64,000 nucleotides of DNA, taken from the NCBI GenBank assembly GCA_015852425.1, contig JAAAIG010000043.1, positions 1 to 64,000 on the forward strand. Direction: 5' to 3'. The position numbers were made by a program, and so were the translations under genes. How positions within the stretch are numbered: position 1 is the first letter of the stretch; each line of letters starts with the position of its first letter. Below the pieces are notes generated by a model that did not search any database, was not told the DNA's origin, and saw only the letters and a program-made list of their open reading frames with translations. The stretch is from Gryganskiella cystojenkinii. Its lineage: Eukaryota > Mortierellomycota > Mortierellomycetes > Mortierellales > Mortierellaceae. Below are positions 44,919 through 58,484 of the stretch, one piece after another.

Positions 44919-46332
44919 TTCCCTAGTGGGTAAGTAGAATAAATAACGGGGTGGTGGATGAATCGTTCACAACTCATGGCGCACTTTCGGATAAAGAATC
45001 TTGAAAAGGGGAATACACATGCTGAGGTACTGCAGGTCAACACAAGGAGATAGAGAGTGAAAGACAGAGAAAAGAGTACAAAGGAAGGGGAGAGTTGGAG
45101 CGAGGTTTTCCTTGGAGTGGGTTTAAGGGTGTCATCATTTATGGTCCAGAATGACGATGCTAACACTTGGTCATTACCGAAAACAAACAAATAAGCGAAT
45201 ACCATGAACAACCACAGAGTTTGCCCTTGAAGAGAAACGAGGACGAGGTAGTCCAAGGATGAAGGCCAGCAGCAACAAAAGAAAATTGTCTAATAGAACC
45301 AGGAATATATCGCATGAGAAGGGGGGGGGAACCGACCAACAACGACAAGAACTCGGATATCGAATCAGATCATCAGGGTCTTCCCCCCCTCTGGCCTGTC
45401 ACACTCTTTCTCGTCCATTCATTCTTCCCTTTTCTCTTTTTGATCTTTTTTCATTGTTTTATGCCTCCTCCTCTCCCCTTCTTCCTCCCGTTTCTTTCGT
45501 CCTGTCTCCGTTTTCTTCCAGCATTAACTTTGTTTTTTGTTGTTTTGTTTTTTTTTCTTTGTTTTGTCCGTATTTACTGTACCTCGATTCATCATTTTTG
45601 GGGTTCATTACTGACCTGACCTGATCTGACCTTGAACCAGATCCTTTTAATTATTTCGCGACAATTTTGCCTTTCATTGAAACAGGACGCGTCTCAAAAC
45701 CATCATCAAATTTACAAGGTAAAGTTCAATAGAGCGGTCAGACCATTCACCTTGGAATGGCGTTGCATTCAAACGTTATTGACCTCCATTTCACATTGCC
45801 TGCAATGTCAAGTCACTCCATTCTGGGTAAACAATTTCGGGCGTTTTGACGCCCAAGACATTTAAACGTACACAGCGTTTTTTAGATGCGCCAAAAAAAA
45901 ACAAAAAAAAAAAATCGGGCTTTGGACTCTGGAAAAGAGCTGGGTGAGGAAGAATCTGTTCTTGTGGCACCACAAACCACTCGTTCAGCACTTTTATTTC
46001 CTTCAGCATCAATTGGCACTTTGTGCAGTTTCGCGCCTTTGTGGGATTTTATGTCCCTTGCTTTTGTAAACATTGTCAATACGCGTCAGCACTGGTGCAT
46101 TCCATTCAGGTCGCAACAAGTCAAAGAGTGCATGGGCCCTATATTTCACTCCTTTGCTTTGATTCTGTATTTGGGAAAGGGGAGAAATCGCGTGGAGGTC
46201 TTTCTGAAGGCTAGAGCTTTTTTCTCAGCTATTGATCATTTCGAATGAACCGTTGCCGATTGTCCGTGTTTGCATGCGATTCGCCATCTGTACGATTGCC
46301 GCCTTTTTTTTTGAGGGAGGAAGGTAGGGGAA

Positions 46333-46345
46333 GGGGGGGGGGGGG
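46333..46345 (+). repeat. Poly-G tract of 13
   Basis: Thirteen consecutive G in the spacer upstream of the Ras-GEF gene. No other structure was seen around it. Confidence 0.65.
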
Positions 46346-47436
46346 TTCTTTTTTTATGGTCATTCCCAACGTATCTTTTCTGCAGGGATGAGCACCCAGC
46401 TACTCGTGTTCATTACTCGCATTCCAGATCATGTTTATTCTTTTCATTCATTCGAGATGATCGTCGCGCTCCCTCCCTCCCTTGTCTCCCACTCTCTGCC
46501 TCAGTCCTTTCTCTCCCACTCACTCTTTACTCTCTCTCCTTGTCGATTTGGTCTTCGCCCTCTTTCTGTAGTTCCCCTTCCTCGCCCTTGCTGCCTTTTT
46601 GTCGTTATTTCTGTTTGCCGAGTTCTTTTCATATGCATGAGTGCATACAACGCGGTATCTCTTTGTGTTTGTTTTTTCTGTCTTTTTTCTTCAGAAAAAA
46701 CAAGATGACAGATCTCTCTCTCCTTAGCGACCGCTATGCACGGTGACTTTGCTACAGCAAACAACAAGACGAGACCCTTGAGGTCCCTCCTTCCTCTTTT
46801 CTCTCTTCTCCTACTATACTCCTTCCCCTCACTACCTGTGTGGTTGCACGGTTGTGGTGAGAAAAATACAGAAAATCTAAAGGCCTTTCATAGTTTGGTT
46901 GCGCGTATGAAAACCACCAAGGGGTATCGGTAGAAATCGAAAGACCGTTTTCAGTTCACTTTGGCTACCCCACGTACATGCATTTGCGAAATGGACATTA
47001 TTTTTTCTTCACTTTACATCCCACTCCGTTCTTGGAACAGCATTGATGACTGCTCTCCTCAAAATATTACTTGTTGTAGGAGGAATGCGAGAGTTCGCGC
47101 GACCACGGGATCAATGGCTGCCCTTTGGGTACTCCACCCTTCACATATTTTTAAGTTGTACGCCCGTTGTGCCCGGCAACCCCTCTTTATCTTTTACTCG
47201 CGACAGCGGCAAGACAAAAATTCACAGGACAGCTCAAGAGCTAATTATAAACGCTTAGTCCCTGGATACACCCCCACCCCCTCCTACTGCTGCTCCTCGT
47301 CCTCCTCTCCTTGGTGCCTAGCACCCCCATTCCTGGGATCATTTCTTTAAGTTTCTAACTTTTTTTTTCTTTTTTTCCTCCTTTCCACCTTTCTCTTTGC
47401 TGTCGCACCAATTAACTAAGCACCGTCATCTTCTCG

Positions 47437-47573
47437 ACTATCGGACTCTAATTGCATTTAACTCTTTCGCATCCTCCCTCCTAACTCTCATATCCTCCCA
47501 CTTTTACTATCGGATTCTAATTGCATTTAACTCTTTCGCATCCTCCCTCCTAACTCTCATATCCTCCCACTTT
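47437..47573 (+). repeat. 69-bp tandem duplication in the Ras-GEF upstream region
   Basis: Two adjacent copies (47437-47505 and 47506-47573), starting ACTATCGGAC/TTCTAATTG and ending CATATCCTCCCACTTT. Only one internal mismatch (C/T at position 11) was seen by eye. They lie 570-700 bp before the ATG in pyrimidine-rich DNA. The near identity suggests a recent event or an assembly artefact. Confidence 0.9.
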
Positions 47574-48138
47574 CTGACACCTTGAACCCCAGACTCGTCA
47601 TTTTCCTCTTGGACTGTCGCCCTGGATTCTCGACCCTCAGGTTTCTATTTTTTGCCCTCACTCCCACACGCACCCCAGATCTATACTGTCTGTCTCTCTC
47701 TCCCTTATTTGTTCAGGATTCATACCGTTGACCCCTCTTCTCGGTGGATGAATCATAATTCTGCCACTGTCTCTTTTTCATTTTGGCAATGTCTTTCCCC
47801 TATGTTCATTATCCTGTCCATCCCAGTTCCACTCAACTGTTATTTTGTTTGACCCCCCTTTTTCTGTCTTTTTTTTCCACAACCGTCGAAACTACTACAA
47901 TTCAGATTCAGGGAGACACAAAGAGCGCGAAAACTCACTTAATTTCGTAATTCATTTTTGTTGTTGTTTGCATGGCGTAGCACCAGACCAAAGCGAGCAT
48001 TGGCAACAGCAAAAAACGGGCCAGATTGCATCAAAGGCAAAAAAAACTGCACGGCACAGACTCTGGAACCTTACTGCTTGAAGAACCAAAGGAAGACACA
48101 ATCCTATCTGTGTTTGTCATTGTTCGATACACCATCGA

Positions 48139-51100
48139 ATGCCCTCCCTCCTGGCCACTTTGGGCAACAAACTCCTCGCCCGGACCCGTTCTCGACGCTC
48201 CCGACGCCAAGCAACAGCATCAGAAAACTCAAACACAAACACAAACACAACAATATCGCCCACAAACATGGTATCTAACAGCAACAGCAGGAACAGCGCC
48301 TCGTCGGAAACAACATCGACGACGGGAACCACCCCCTCATTGCCTGCTTTATCCTTTTCTCCTCCTCATAAATTTTCCCTTTCCCTCCTTTCTTCCGCTT
48401 CTACTTTTCATCAACAACAACAACAGCAACAACAACAACCGGTGTTCACAACAAGCACACCCATACCACCGACTTTTCCCTCAGAGGCACCAATAGCGTC
48501 GTCATTAACATCCTCGCCTTCATCTTCGACGACATCTTTGTCGACGGTGCGTCACCAGCAGCAACACCAGGACGCACCACACGTACAACAGCAGCAGGGG
48601 CGACTTGTGTCCAAAAAATCTTCGATTTCTTCCTTCTCTTCTTCTCCTCCTCCCGATAGACCTCCTCCACCTCCCCCACGACCCCCGATCTCTGCTTATT
48701 CTGCGCTTTCATCCCTGAACAGCACTCTTTCTTTTTCTCCTACTCCCACACGTCATTTTCAACCGAATACAGCAGTCAACGCCCCCTCAACTTTTGCAGC
48801 GTTCGCATCTGAACCGGTCGTGGAGATCGAAGAAGGAGTCGAGGGAGAACAAGAAGCAGAAGGAAAAGCAACGGACACGCCTGTGGCACTGGAAACTCTT
48901 TCTTCATCAAACACAAAAACAACAACACCTGGACCGAGCGCTGTTTTTGGATCCCTCACAAGGTTCTCACGAACGCGTCTTCTTTCCTTGACAAGAAAGA
49001 CGCCCTCTTCCTCACAACTTCCGGTCCGACCACCACCAGCGCCACCACTCCCGTCTTTTCCTCCATCGATCCCCATCATCACTTCTTCTTTACCACAACC
49101 TCTGCCTTCCCTTCAGTCGTCACCAGTATCTCGATCAAAGACCTTATTCGCGTTTCGAACAGGATCACGAAAAAAACCAAAGACACAACCTCCTCCTCTT
49201 TCACTGTCTTCTTCCCCTCCTCCCGTTCGTTATTTTCCTCCTCTTAGTCAACAGCAACAACAACAACGGCAGCAATCGTACTCCCCGACTCAAGGCACGC
49301 GCCTACATTCACATCCGCATTCGAAATCAACATCTCATTCATCCCCCCTGAATCCCTCATCTTCCACTCCTGTCCATCAACGACATCATCGTCCACAACA
49401 AGGTGCGCAGACAGTGGCCACCTCGTCCACATCCAACTTTTCTGCAAACTCTTTTAAAACCTCGATCCGATCGCAGTCCACAAACCTTTTTTCTTTTAAA
49501 CGGTTTCGTCGTCAACGTCCGAGGTCTTCAGACAACAACACCGCCTTGTTCTCTGGTTCCACTAAAGACCTGAAGAGACGACCCCCTCTCCCCTCTCCAC
49601 AACATAAACCCTCTTCGTTTTTAACGACATCAATAGCTCCTGGTGGATTGCTGCTGGAGCACGACGTGGAGATGCAAAAGGTTGAATACATGACAGAATT
49701 GTACAGCGGAACTATCGACATGACATCCGTGGCAGCGACTCTGGCCTCAGAAGAGAGCGAGATCAACAACAATGAAAACAGTAACTCGGCATCTGAAGCA
49801 GCAACTGCGGGAACCTCCTCGTCCTCTTCGACAACGTCTGAATCCATCCCACAACGGCAAACATTGTCCTCGAAGCGCATGCGACCACCCCTGGCCGAGA
49901 TATCAATCGCTTCCCCTTCTTTTCCTTCGTTGTCCACTTCAAAAGTTTCGACCAACCGTCCCGACTTGATTATGCACAGCAAGAACGGGTCCTCTTTCAA
50001 CGGAAAAATCATCAGCCATAACAGCAACGTCAAGTACCAATCTAGCATCACCACAGCCGCAGCGGCCTTATCCTCGGCCCTTAACCTTAGTATCGACACC
50101 AACTGTAACATTAGTAGTGTCAGCGACAACAGCAACAACAACAACAACAACAACAACAGCAGCAGCAGCAGCAATGATACCCCTTTTAATAATAATAACA
50201 CCAAGGAGAGAGCCGAAGGTCTGAGATCCGTGGCAGCAGCAATAGCCAGACGAGCCTCGGATCCAGATGATATCCTCTATTACCCTCCAACAACCGTTGC
50301 AGAGCCCTCCTTCTCGACTGAGCCAAAGTCAAGCCCAGCGACGTTGACAGCGACGTATTCATCGACGCCAGCGATCCCTCCCTCGGCGGCAACAATACCT
50401 CAACATCATCATTCCTCGTCAGCCCCTCGCACGATGAAGAGTGGAGGTGTAGGTCTCTCCAGAGATGCGAAAAAAATCCGGGATCGTCTTCGAAATTTGT
50501 GGTGGGACCCCAGTCGTCCTAAGGATCAGTATTCACAAGCAAGGCGGGATCCTAAGGTAAACATGGCTTTGGTTTCCCTATTTTTCCCAGATTTCCTTTT
50601 CCTATTCCTTTGACCTTTCTCCTATGCCCTTTTTTCTTCATTTCCAGCGTTTGTTGCCCGTTTCCCATTCTCATATCTCTCTTTTCTATTCTTCCCTTGT
50701 TGCGTTGTGTTGGCTCACACAACAGTTTAAGATTTTATTTTTTTTTTTTTACCCCTGAATCTGTTTGTCTTGTTTGTCCCATCCCCCATGCAATGCATGT
50801 TCTCTCCCTCTTCTTCCCAACGCTTTTGTGAACAAGATCGAACACACGAAGATGGATGTGCATTGGAGAGTCTGAGCCCTTTGTGGAGAGGATGAAAAAA
50901 AGAGAGATCGAGGAAGAGGGAGAGGTCCACGCTCACAAATATTGCATGCTGCTTGTTGCCAAATTATGCGCGATGCTGCTGAGACTCAGTGGAGAAAATG
51001 CGCGAACGCTGGCCGCATGTCCTTCGAGACTCTCGAGCCCATGTGTTGTGAAGATGGATGGATGTACCTTTCAGCTCAAAAAAAGGGAGATCAATGCTTA

Positions 51101-54100
51101 CGGAAACAACGCAAAAGTTAGAATCAACCCCCGATTTCTAACCTTCCAACAAACCGATCTCTCCCTTTTTTCTTTTTCATTTTTTTGCTGCGATTCACGA
51201 TCTTGAACACAAATAGAACCAATACGTCCGTTTGGGAGAGGCACTTGCGGGGATCTTGCAAATCGTGCCACCGATCATTCAGAATGCTCGATCATCGACC
51301 GCAGGGCTCGGTTTGCTTTCACATCCTCATCATCGTCATAGCCCTTCAAATGTTGTGGAGATTTTGCAAGAACCCAGACCCGCGGCACCATATTCACCTT
51401 CGATCGCTCAGGCAACCGAGGCTTCTGCAGGGACCTTTCCCGCCTTGTCACCATTCAGTTCACCCACAGCGGCTTCGACCTCATTGTCGTTTCCACCCAC
51501 CACCAGCGGCGGCGGCAACGCAGTTGGTGGCAGTGACTTGCGAGCCAACGACACCAATAGCGGCGGAGGTGGAAGCGAGGGCAAGCGCAACAGTAGTGGC
51601 AGTGGTGGATCCATGCTATCTTCACCAGTTCGTACTCGCGCCCGGACCACGTCCTCGAATTCAAACACAACGATCAGTGCGACCCGATACCAGATTGCAA
51701 CCAGTATCCTTCAACCTCCTGAGCCACCGCTCATGGATGTAAATCAACCTTCCGTGATTCGACCGCTCAAAGGCGCTATGCTAGGAGAGCCCGCGTTGAG
51801 CACGATCCTGGCCAGCAGTTCCAGCTCATTTTCGACCCTATCGCAACAGGATTCATCCTTTTTACCCTCCTTCAGTGCGAGCAACAACAATAGCAGACCG
51901 GAGAGTCACGAAATCTTGACTGGGAAACTGTTGTCGCTCGCGAGGACCATGACGGGAGCGATCAAGACCCTGTGTGAACAACAAAACGAAAAAGTCTTGC
52001 GATTTGATGACGACATGATTATGCAGCTCTTGTTGCAGTGGGAACAAGAAGCTGGCGGAGGCAATGAGAATGATGTCGATGACGAGGATGGGGCAGAGGA
52101 TGCTGCAATGACCTCACCACTGGGCCTCCTCCCCAATAACGGGAGCACGACCTCGTTAGTGAGCTTGGGTGCAACCAATGCGCTGGAACGGTATCAACTG
52201 CTGGTTGGTCGCGTCTGGGAAGAGACCAACGTGATCCTGGTAAACATCCGGAAAGTCCGAGACTTAGTCGAGTTTGGAACGGTGCAACATTACCACGAGT
52301 TTGACGACGCCGATTCAGAAGAAGACGCGGCCGAAAGGGACGAGCAGATCAAGAACGTAATGTATCCCCTCTGTCAAGGTTCGTTATATGCGCAGTTTAA
52401 CATCCAACATACGACAACGTTATTGATCCTTCGCTTTTTTTTTTTTTTTTTTGGTTGCGCATTGCGATTTTACTGCAGAACCTTTATCCGGCCCTGCTCA
52501 GCCACGCGAACGGATTGGTTACCGTCTTGGGGGAATTGCTGGAGTGCGTTTCTGGTATTCTTAGATTAGTCGGGACAATCAAACAGCGAAGGAGTATGGA
52601 TGCCGGTAACAGTATCACGACAAGCAGTGGCACTCGGGAACTCGGTTCACCTCTCTCTCCAGACTCAGAGCTACTCAGTGGTGGTCGCCGATATGATTAT
52701 CCCGCCCCTGGCCAATCCTCTTTGATTACCGGGTTCATGAGCGAGGAGCCTCGACCAATCAAACATCTGGACCCGGCCATGATGAAGAAACTCAAACGCA
52801 AGACCCCACGGTTCAAGTCCATAGCGGACAAAGTCCGAAAGACTGTCTCGGAGTTCACGAAAAAGTCAACCCACTCTGTCTTGAATTTTTTGCCCCCTTT
52901 GGGCGATGGGACCAACGAAGGGTTCCACTGGGATTCTTATTCAGATGGAGATTACGAATCAGAGGAATGGATCGCGTCCGAAATGGTATCCTCGAACTGG
53001 GGTGAACAATCTTCAGCTTCTTATAATTCGACATCCTCGTATAACTTCCGGACCTTCTCCCCACCCTCGAGCCCGAGTCATCTAAACAGGTCGCCAGATT
53101 ATAATTATGGGCCTGCAGGACCAACAGGAGCAGGAGGGCAAGGGCGTGGGCATCGTCGGTTGAGTTCCAAGGATTCGTCAACGGTGGCAGCTGGATTACG
53201 GGATCAGTACTGGCCTGGCTCGACGCGTCTTGGGTTGTCGGATGATAGCAGCCCGGGTCCAATTTCTCCATTCAACAATGCCGCTGGGTACTTTTCACAG
53301 GCGGCAGGAGGAGCTGGTACGCAACCGGATATGACCACACTCATCGCACCAACCTCAGCGGTGGATCCAATCTCTTTTACGTCCAATAGAAAATCCCTGG
53401 AATCGTCAAGAGAATGCCGACTGAGTTCCTTGGCGTCCTCGCTTCCAGAAACGACCTCGTATTCTCCACCGATGAGATCACCCAAGTCGGACGACAGTGG
53501 AAGGCGAACCTCCATTTTCGGTCGAAGAGGCTCGCAGGTAATGTGTGCTTTTTACCGAATGATTGCGTCTTTATTTTTTAGAATGATCGTTTTGTCTCGT
53601 GCAATTGGGCTGACACTGAGATATATATTTTTGTAACACCACTCCTTGTTTACTGCAGCAGACCCAAGCTTTCACAGGAACGAGTATTTCCTCGCCGATC
53701 CCGACCATCTCTCGACCTTTCTCGGTTCATTCTTCAGGGTCCGAGTCTCATACAACGCCATCCAAGAATAATTACAGGGCGCGTCCACCGAAACCACCGG
53801 GTGCCTTATCACCGATGCCACCGTCGCCGACCCATTCGTATTTCAAGGCTGATGAGTTGATGAACGAGACCTCGAGTTTCAGAGAGGGAGCCCTGGAGAG
53901 GAGTGGGTCCTACCTGGCGACGAGGAGTCTTTCTCCATTGCAGTCTGCGCCTCTGATTTTGGATTCGCCGTTCACACGTCAGACCAGTATCCGGATGGGG
54001 ACGGATCGGAACAGGTACTCGATCCGGATGCCTGCGGACGAAATTGCTATCGGACCCTTGGAGCCGTCTTCGTCCTCCATGGATGCGACTTCACCAGACA

Positions 54101-57100
54101 GTCACGGTGGCTCCTCGACTTCGTTTTGGAGAAGGAAGAGTTTCAGTGATGCTGCGGATAAGAATTGGCAATCTCTGAGACATCAGTCGATGGTCTCGGA
54201 GAGATCCCTGTCCTCTTCCATTCGCATGACTACCTTTGATTTCCAGATCCCGTTCTTTTCAAGGGCGAACAGTTCTGTATCTCAAAAATCACTTGCATCG
54301 AGAAGGTCGAGACCATTGTCTGCATCGGCTGCGGGTATCTTCATGACCTCTATTGATGCTGCGGGTCTCTCCGGCGCATCGCCAGCAATGTCAACGTCCT
54401 CGAGACCACGCATGTCAGATTTCGGAAACAACCGTCGGCATTCCAGTCCATTGTTGGCAGCCTCAGACGAGAGGATACTTTCAGAGGCATTGTCACCGCA
54501 GAGTCAAAATACCAGTCGTCGACAAAGTATTGTCTCGCAACACAGCATGCAGTCACATAGTTCGACGAACCGGAGTTCTGTTCATATGATGCCAATTGTG
54601 GACGAAGATTCTCAACAGCAGCAACAACAACTACAGTCCATGTCTTCACCTTCACTGTCTTCATCGCCTCACTCGACCCGTACTGGGGAACTTCCTCGAC
54701 CGCTTGATGCCCTTGTTGGTTCAGATCTTGAAATCTTGAAGATTGCGCCAAGACCTCGATTGATCCAGCAACAGAGCTATCAAGAAACCAGTCGACGGAA
54801 CGGTAAAGATGTAGTCTTGCCGGAGCTTGGTCCAAGGGATACGGCCACAGCGGAGGACGATCGAACCGTGGAAGTCAAACGTCGACCGATCTCGAGCTCT
54901 CGATTTGGGGATATGAGAAAGGCCTGGGAGATTTTGAACCTGGACGTCAAACGACTGAACCAATACTCTGACTTGAGGGTTTATGCCAAGACCAATAGTA
55001 GGTTTGAAATATTGCGTTGACTTTCTCTGCGATTTGATGGCGCCTCGCTTCTGCTCATCATTCTAACCATATTATTATCTCACGACGAAAATGGTAGATG
55101 CCCAGATCAACCAATGGGCATTGAATCATCCCAACGCCTTGAAGAGCGTCTCGTCCCCACAAGTCCTAAATATTGGTGAAAACGGGATCGATGTGCTCGT
55201 GATGGAGATTGCGGGCGATTATCTCCAAGTCGTCGCTGGTTTACTCGAAAAATTGATTGAGCGACTAGCGGATGAAAATGCGCAAGACGGAGAGTATGTC
55301 AGCACGTTCTTACTCTCACACTCATTTTTCATCGACTCTGAGGATCTATTGGATCGGCTGATGGCTCGGTTCCATATTCAACCGCGCCAGGGTGAGATTC
55401 TCTACTTCGAGAAATGGCAAACCGTCATTCAGGTCAAGATCTTGTGTGTCTTCAACCGCTGGATCCAGATCCAGTACGAGGATTTCGAGCTAAACCCGAT
55501 ACTGTTAAAGACACTGAGAAGATTTTTGGAAGTCGATGTGCGCTCCGCTGGGTTTGCGATGGAAGCCGAGTACATCGAACGGAAAATCTCCATCAGGGTA
55601 AGGCGCATTTCGTGTGGGAACAAAGAAAAAAAGGAATATATTCAACCTCAGTGATGACCTTCATCTTCTCGTTCTTAAATTTGACTCGTATTTTTTTTTT
55701 TGTTCGTTCGTAGGCACTTTCACCCCTCAAGAACTGCAGCGTAATCATGGAACAAAGTCGATTCTGCTTGCAGCGCTCCAGGACTCGGAAACTCAGTCTC
55801 TCTAGATCCCAAAATCGAAGTCCTGGTCCTGGTCAGCAACCACTTTCGCCTGCAGCAATGATGACCTCTTCGCTGGACCCGATCCCACCTTCACCTGTCG
55901 AGCATGCGATCGAATACGGCCCCACTCCAGAACTCGAGTCGGATTCTCCAATCCGTGATCTGGATGCGCAGGATCTAGCCCGTTATTTAACTGTGGCAGA
56001 CATGAGAGCCTTCAGGGGCATCACAGTCTTTGAGTTGATGACAGGGTGGTGGAAGAGACGCAGGGCAATGGAGAACATGAAGGAGGCCGCCGAGCCCAAT
56101 GCAAGTGGTGGTGTTGATGTGGACAGCGATGGTGCCATTGAAGCCTTTACACGTCGCGCTAACATGCTCAGTTACTGGGTCGCCCATGAGATTGTCAGCT
56201 GCAAGCGAACCAAGCATCGACGAGAGGTCATCAAAAAGTTTATCGACGTTGCAATGAAATGTCGCGAGCTCAACAACCTTCACACGACCATGTTCATCGT
56301 CTCTGCCTTGACGTCTAAACCCGTTACTCGTCTCAAGAAGACTTGGAAGGTAAACAAACACAACATACTTTATTGAGGTGTTTTTTACGAAAGAAGGTAT
56401 ATCAGAAATTAACGCCTCCAATATCACTTTTATTACTGTGTGGATCGTGTTTTAGAGTATGGACAAGGATAAGGAGATTTTGAGTGAACTAGAAAAGTTG
56501 TTGGACCCCTCGAGTAACATGCGTCACTACCGACAAGCGATCGCAGCTGCCAGTGCACCTGCGATTCCGTTTTTGCGTAAGTCTTGATCTCAATGCTATG
56601 GTATTTTTAAATGTTCTGTTCTGGGCCTTTTTTTCTTCGTCTTTCATCGTTATGAACTGACATCGTCTCTCGACCACGAATGTTATAGCAATTTTGCTTA
56701 AGGACATTACCTTCATCTTGGACGGCAATCCGACCATGATTGCTTCTCAAGCGAGCGTAAAGCCTGCATTCACTTCTGCAGACGGAACCGCAGCCTCAGT
56801 CGCTGTCGGTGCCTCGACTTCCGCTTCTGCGCCAAACTCTTCGTCCGGAGCAGGTACCAGGACCACAGGCGGCTCGGGATCGCCCAAGCCCGAGCGTGCC
56901 ATGTTGGTCAACTTTGACAAGTTCCGTCGGTTGACCCAATATGTCGAGAACGTCGTAGACATGGCCAAATCCGTCGATTACTGGTTTGAGACCCAACTCT
57001 TGCGTCAAGCCCGAGTCTTCCGACCCTCGTCCCCGAGCAACGTCAGTGGCGGTATGAACGACAACGATTCTCAGCATGGATCGATTCATTCCATCTCGTT

Positions 57101-57530
57101 CCGCCGCTTGAACAAGAACGATACCGGCGGCACGAGCAGTAATATCAGCTTTGGTCAATCGAGCAACATCAGCGGCAGTACTCCAATCGGAGGCGCTTCA
57201 CGAGGCGTGTTGGACAATATTTCCGAGATTGTGGAGCGTCGGTTGGTGAAGGCCTCGGGTCTCTATGGTGCACATCAGCGAGTCATCGAGGTCGAGTTCT
57301 CGACGAAACCGAAACAATCGACCAGTATTTGGAAGACTGGCATGCAGGCTGCTTCCGGTGGAGGTGGAGGAAGTACTGGCGGAGGCGGTGGTTATGGCGG
57401 ATCCGGTGGTGCCTCAGCGTCAGGCAGTGTGATTGGCCAATATGGGCAGCAAGGCGAAACTGTGATCCGAGCCGTTCAGGGTGAAGAAGAGTACCTGATG
57501 GGACTAAGTATCCTCTGTGAGTCTTATTGA
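48139..57530 (+). CDS. Large Ras guanine-nucleotide exchange factor (REM + CDC25 domains)
   Basis: 2,684 residues from eight exons: 48139-50556, 51217-52356, 52479-53537, 53659-54997, 55098-55597, 55714-56349, 56456-56576 and 56689-57530. About 1,950 N-terminal residues are Ser/Thr/Pro/Gln/Asn-rich, with islands such as KKIRDRLRNLWWDPSRPKDQ and YVRLGEALAGILQIVPPIIQ, then YPALLSHANGLVTVLGELLE. The REM/RasGEF_N domain (about 2050-2160) shows LLDRLMARFHIQP and VKILCVFNRWIQIQYEDFEL. The CDC25 catalytic domain (about 2230 to the end) has DLARYLTVADMRAFRGITVFEL, ANMLSYWVAHEIV, FIDVAMKCRELNNLHTTMFI, ALTSKPVTRLKKTW, LLKDITFILDGNPT and LVNFDKFRRLTQYVE. Family role: GDP-GTP exchange on Ras-like GTPases, as in yeast Cdc25. 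A roughly 55-residue loop after GNPT and a roughly 150-residue stretch before the end interrupt the domain. The short CESY end overlaps a strong unused donor GTGAGT. Confidence 0.9.
50557..51216 (+). other. Unusually long first intron of the Ras-GEF gene
   Basis: 660 nt with gtaaac donor and aaatag acceptor. It is several times longer than the other introns in this window. The flanking exons join in phase 0. It contains an open frame (50856-51206) with no recognisable domain, treated as chance. Confidence 0.65.
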
Positions 57531-58484
57531 GAGGAGAGAGGGTGGTTGACAATTCCTAAAAAATGTATTATACCATAGAATAAGTAAATGAAAAGAAAGT
57601 ACTGTCCCTGCATATATGCGCCTATTCCCTTTTTCGATTCATTCGGCAATGACAAAAAAAAAAGGTGCAAGCGCGAGTTTCTTCGCTTTTCTTCAAAAAA
57701 CGAACGACGACGACATCAAACCTGTCTTTGCAATTTAAGCGAGTAACTAATATCAACGACACACAATGTCGCTACATAGACGCAGAACCAGAGATGTCAA
57801 AGTCTCTATGAAAAAGTTGCTCTTTGGAGTTCAATGCAAAATACCGAGTCACGGAGGGAGGGAGAAGAGAACGAGAGAGAGAGAGGAAGGAGCCACAACC
57901 CGTGTGATGTGAGTGGGTTGAGCTGGGGAGGAATAAAGAAACAAGGATGTCGCATGTCCGTGTTTGTCCCCTGCCCTTCTTTTTTTGGGTTGTGGCACCA
58001 CCACATAAAATGCATCATGCCAGCAAAACTGCATTGGAGGAAAGAAAAAAATCGAAACGGTCAAAAACGGGGCTTTTCCCTTTTTTTTTTTTGGGCATCT
58101 TTGCCGTGTCTTCGCCAATTCGATTTGTTTACTTTTGTTACTCCCTCACCCCTTCTTCTCTTCCTCTTTCTTCTTTTTTCGCCTTCACTCCTCCGCATCA
58201 CCCCTCATTTATTTTTTTGTCGAACAGCCTCTCATTCCTCTTTTTCCAAATAGCAGCAAAAATCTCGCTTTTTTACAATTCACTGTCAGAAAAGGTATTT
58301 CCTCCACAGAACATCGCGCTTCTTTTTTTCTCCGACCCTGACGCGCGTCATTTCATCCCCGCAGCCATTCGTTCAATGGGATCACATTCATCCTACGTTT
58401 CGACTCAATCCTTTTCTTCTCTTTCTCATTGATTTTTCAGACAGTTCCATTAAAGAAGAAGGAAAAAATAGAAGTCATAAAAGA
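57531..58484 (+). other. Spacer between Ras-GEF and F-box genes
   Basis: About 950 bp holding A/T homopolymers, a GAGA-rich purine stretch (57850-57890) and a pyrimidine-rich leader (58130-58440) before the F-box-like gene. No gene seen. Confidence 0.55.

Larger units (their letters stand above)
43976..48138 (+). other. Long gene-free region, upstream of and probably 5' leader for the Ras-GEF gene
   Basis: About 4.2 kb with no convincing gene. It contains a 97-base assembly gap (44822-44918), a 13-G run (46333-46345), T- and C/T-rich tracts, and the 69-bp tandem duplication at 47437-47573. The open frames here are short, T/C-rich and without domains. A small unrecognised gene or a leader intron cannot be excluded. 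Confidence 0.5.

Noticed and set aside
44503..44926. Open frames flanking the 97-N gap
   Set aside because: Phe/Leu-rich translations of T-rich DNA with no family signal. One runs into the gap only because N codons cannot be stops.
49512..50204. Leucine-rich minus-strand open frame opposite the Ras-GEF
   Set aside because: Antisense of CAA/AAC/AGC-rich coding sequence. The Leu runs mirror the Asn/Ser runs of the real gene.
50856..51206. 116-residue open frame inside the first Ras-GEF intron
   Set aside because: No recognisable domain, and it overlaps the acceptor region. The flanking exons splice cleanly in phase 0 without it.
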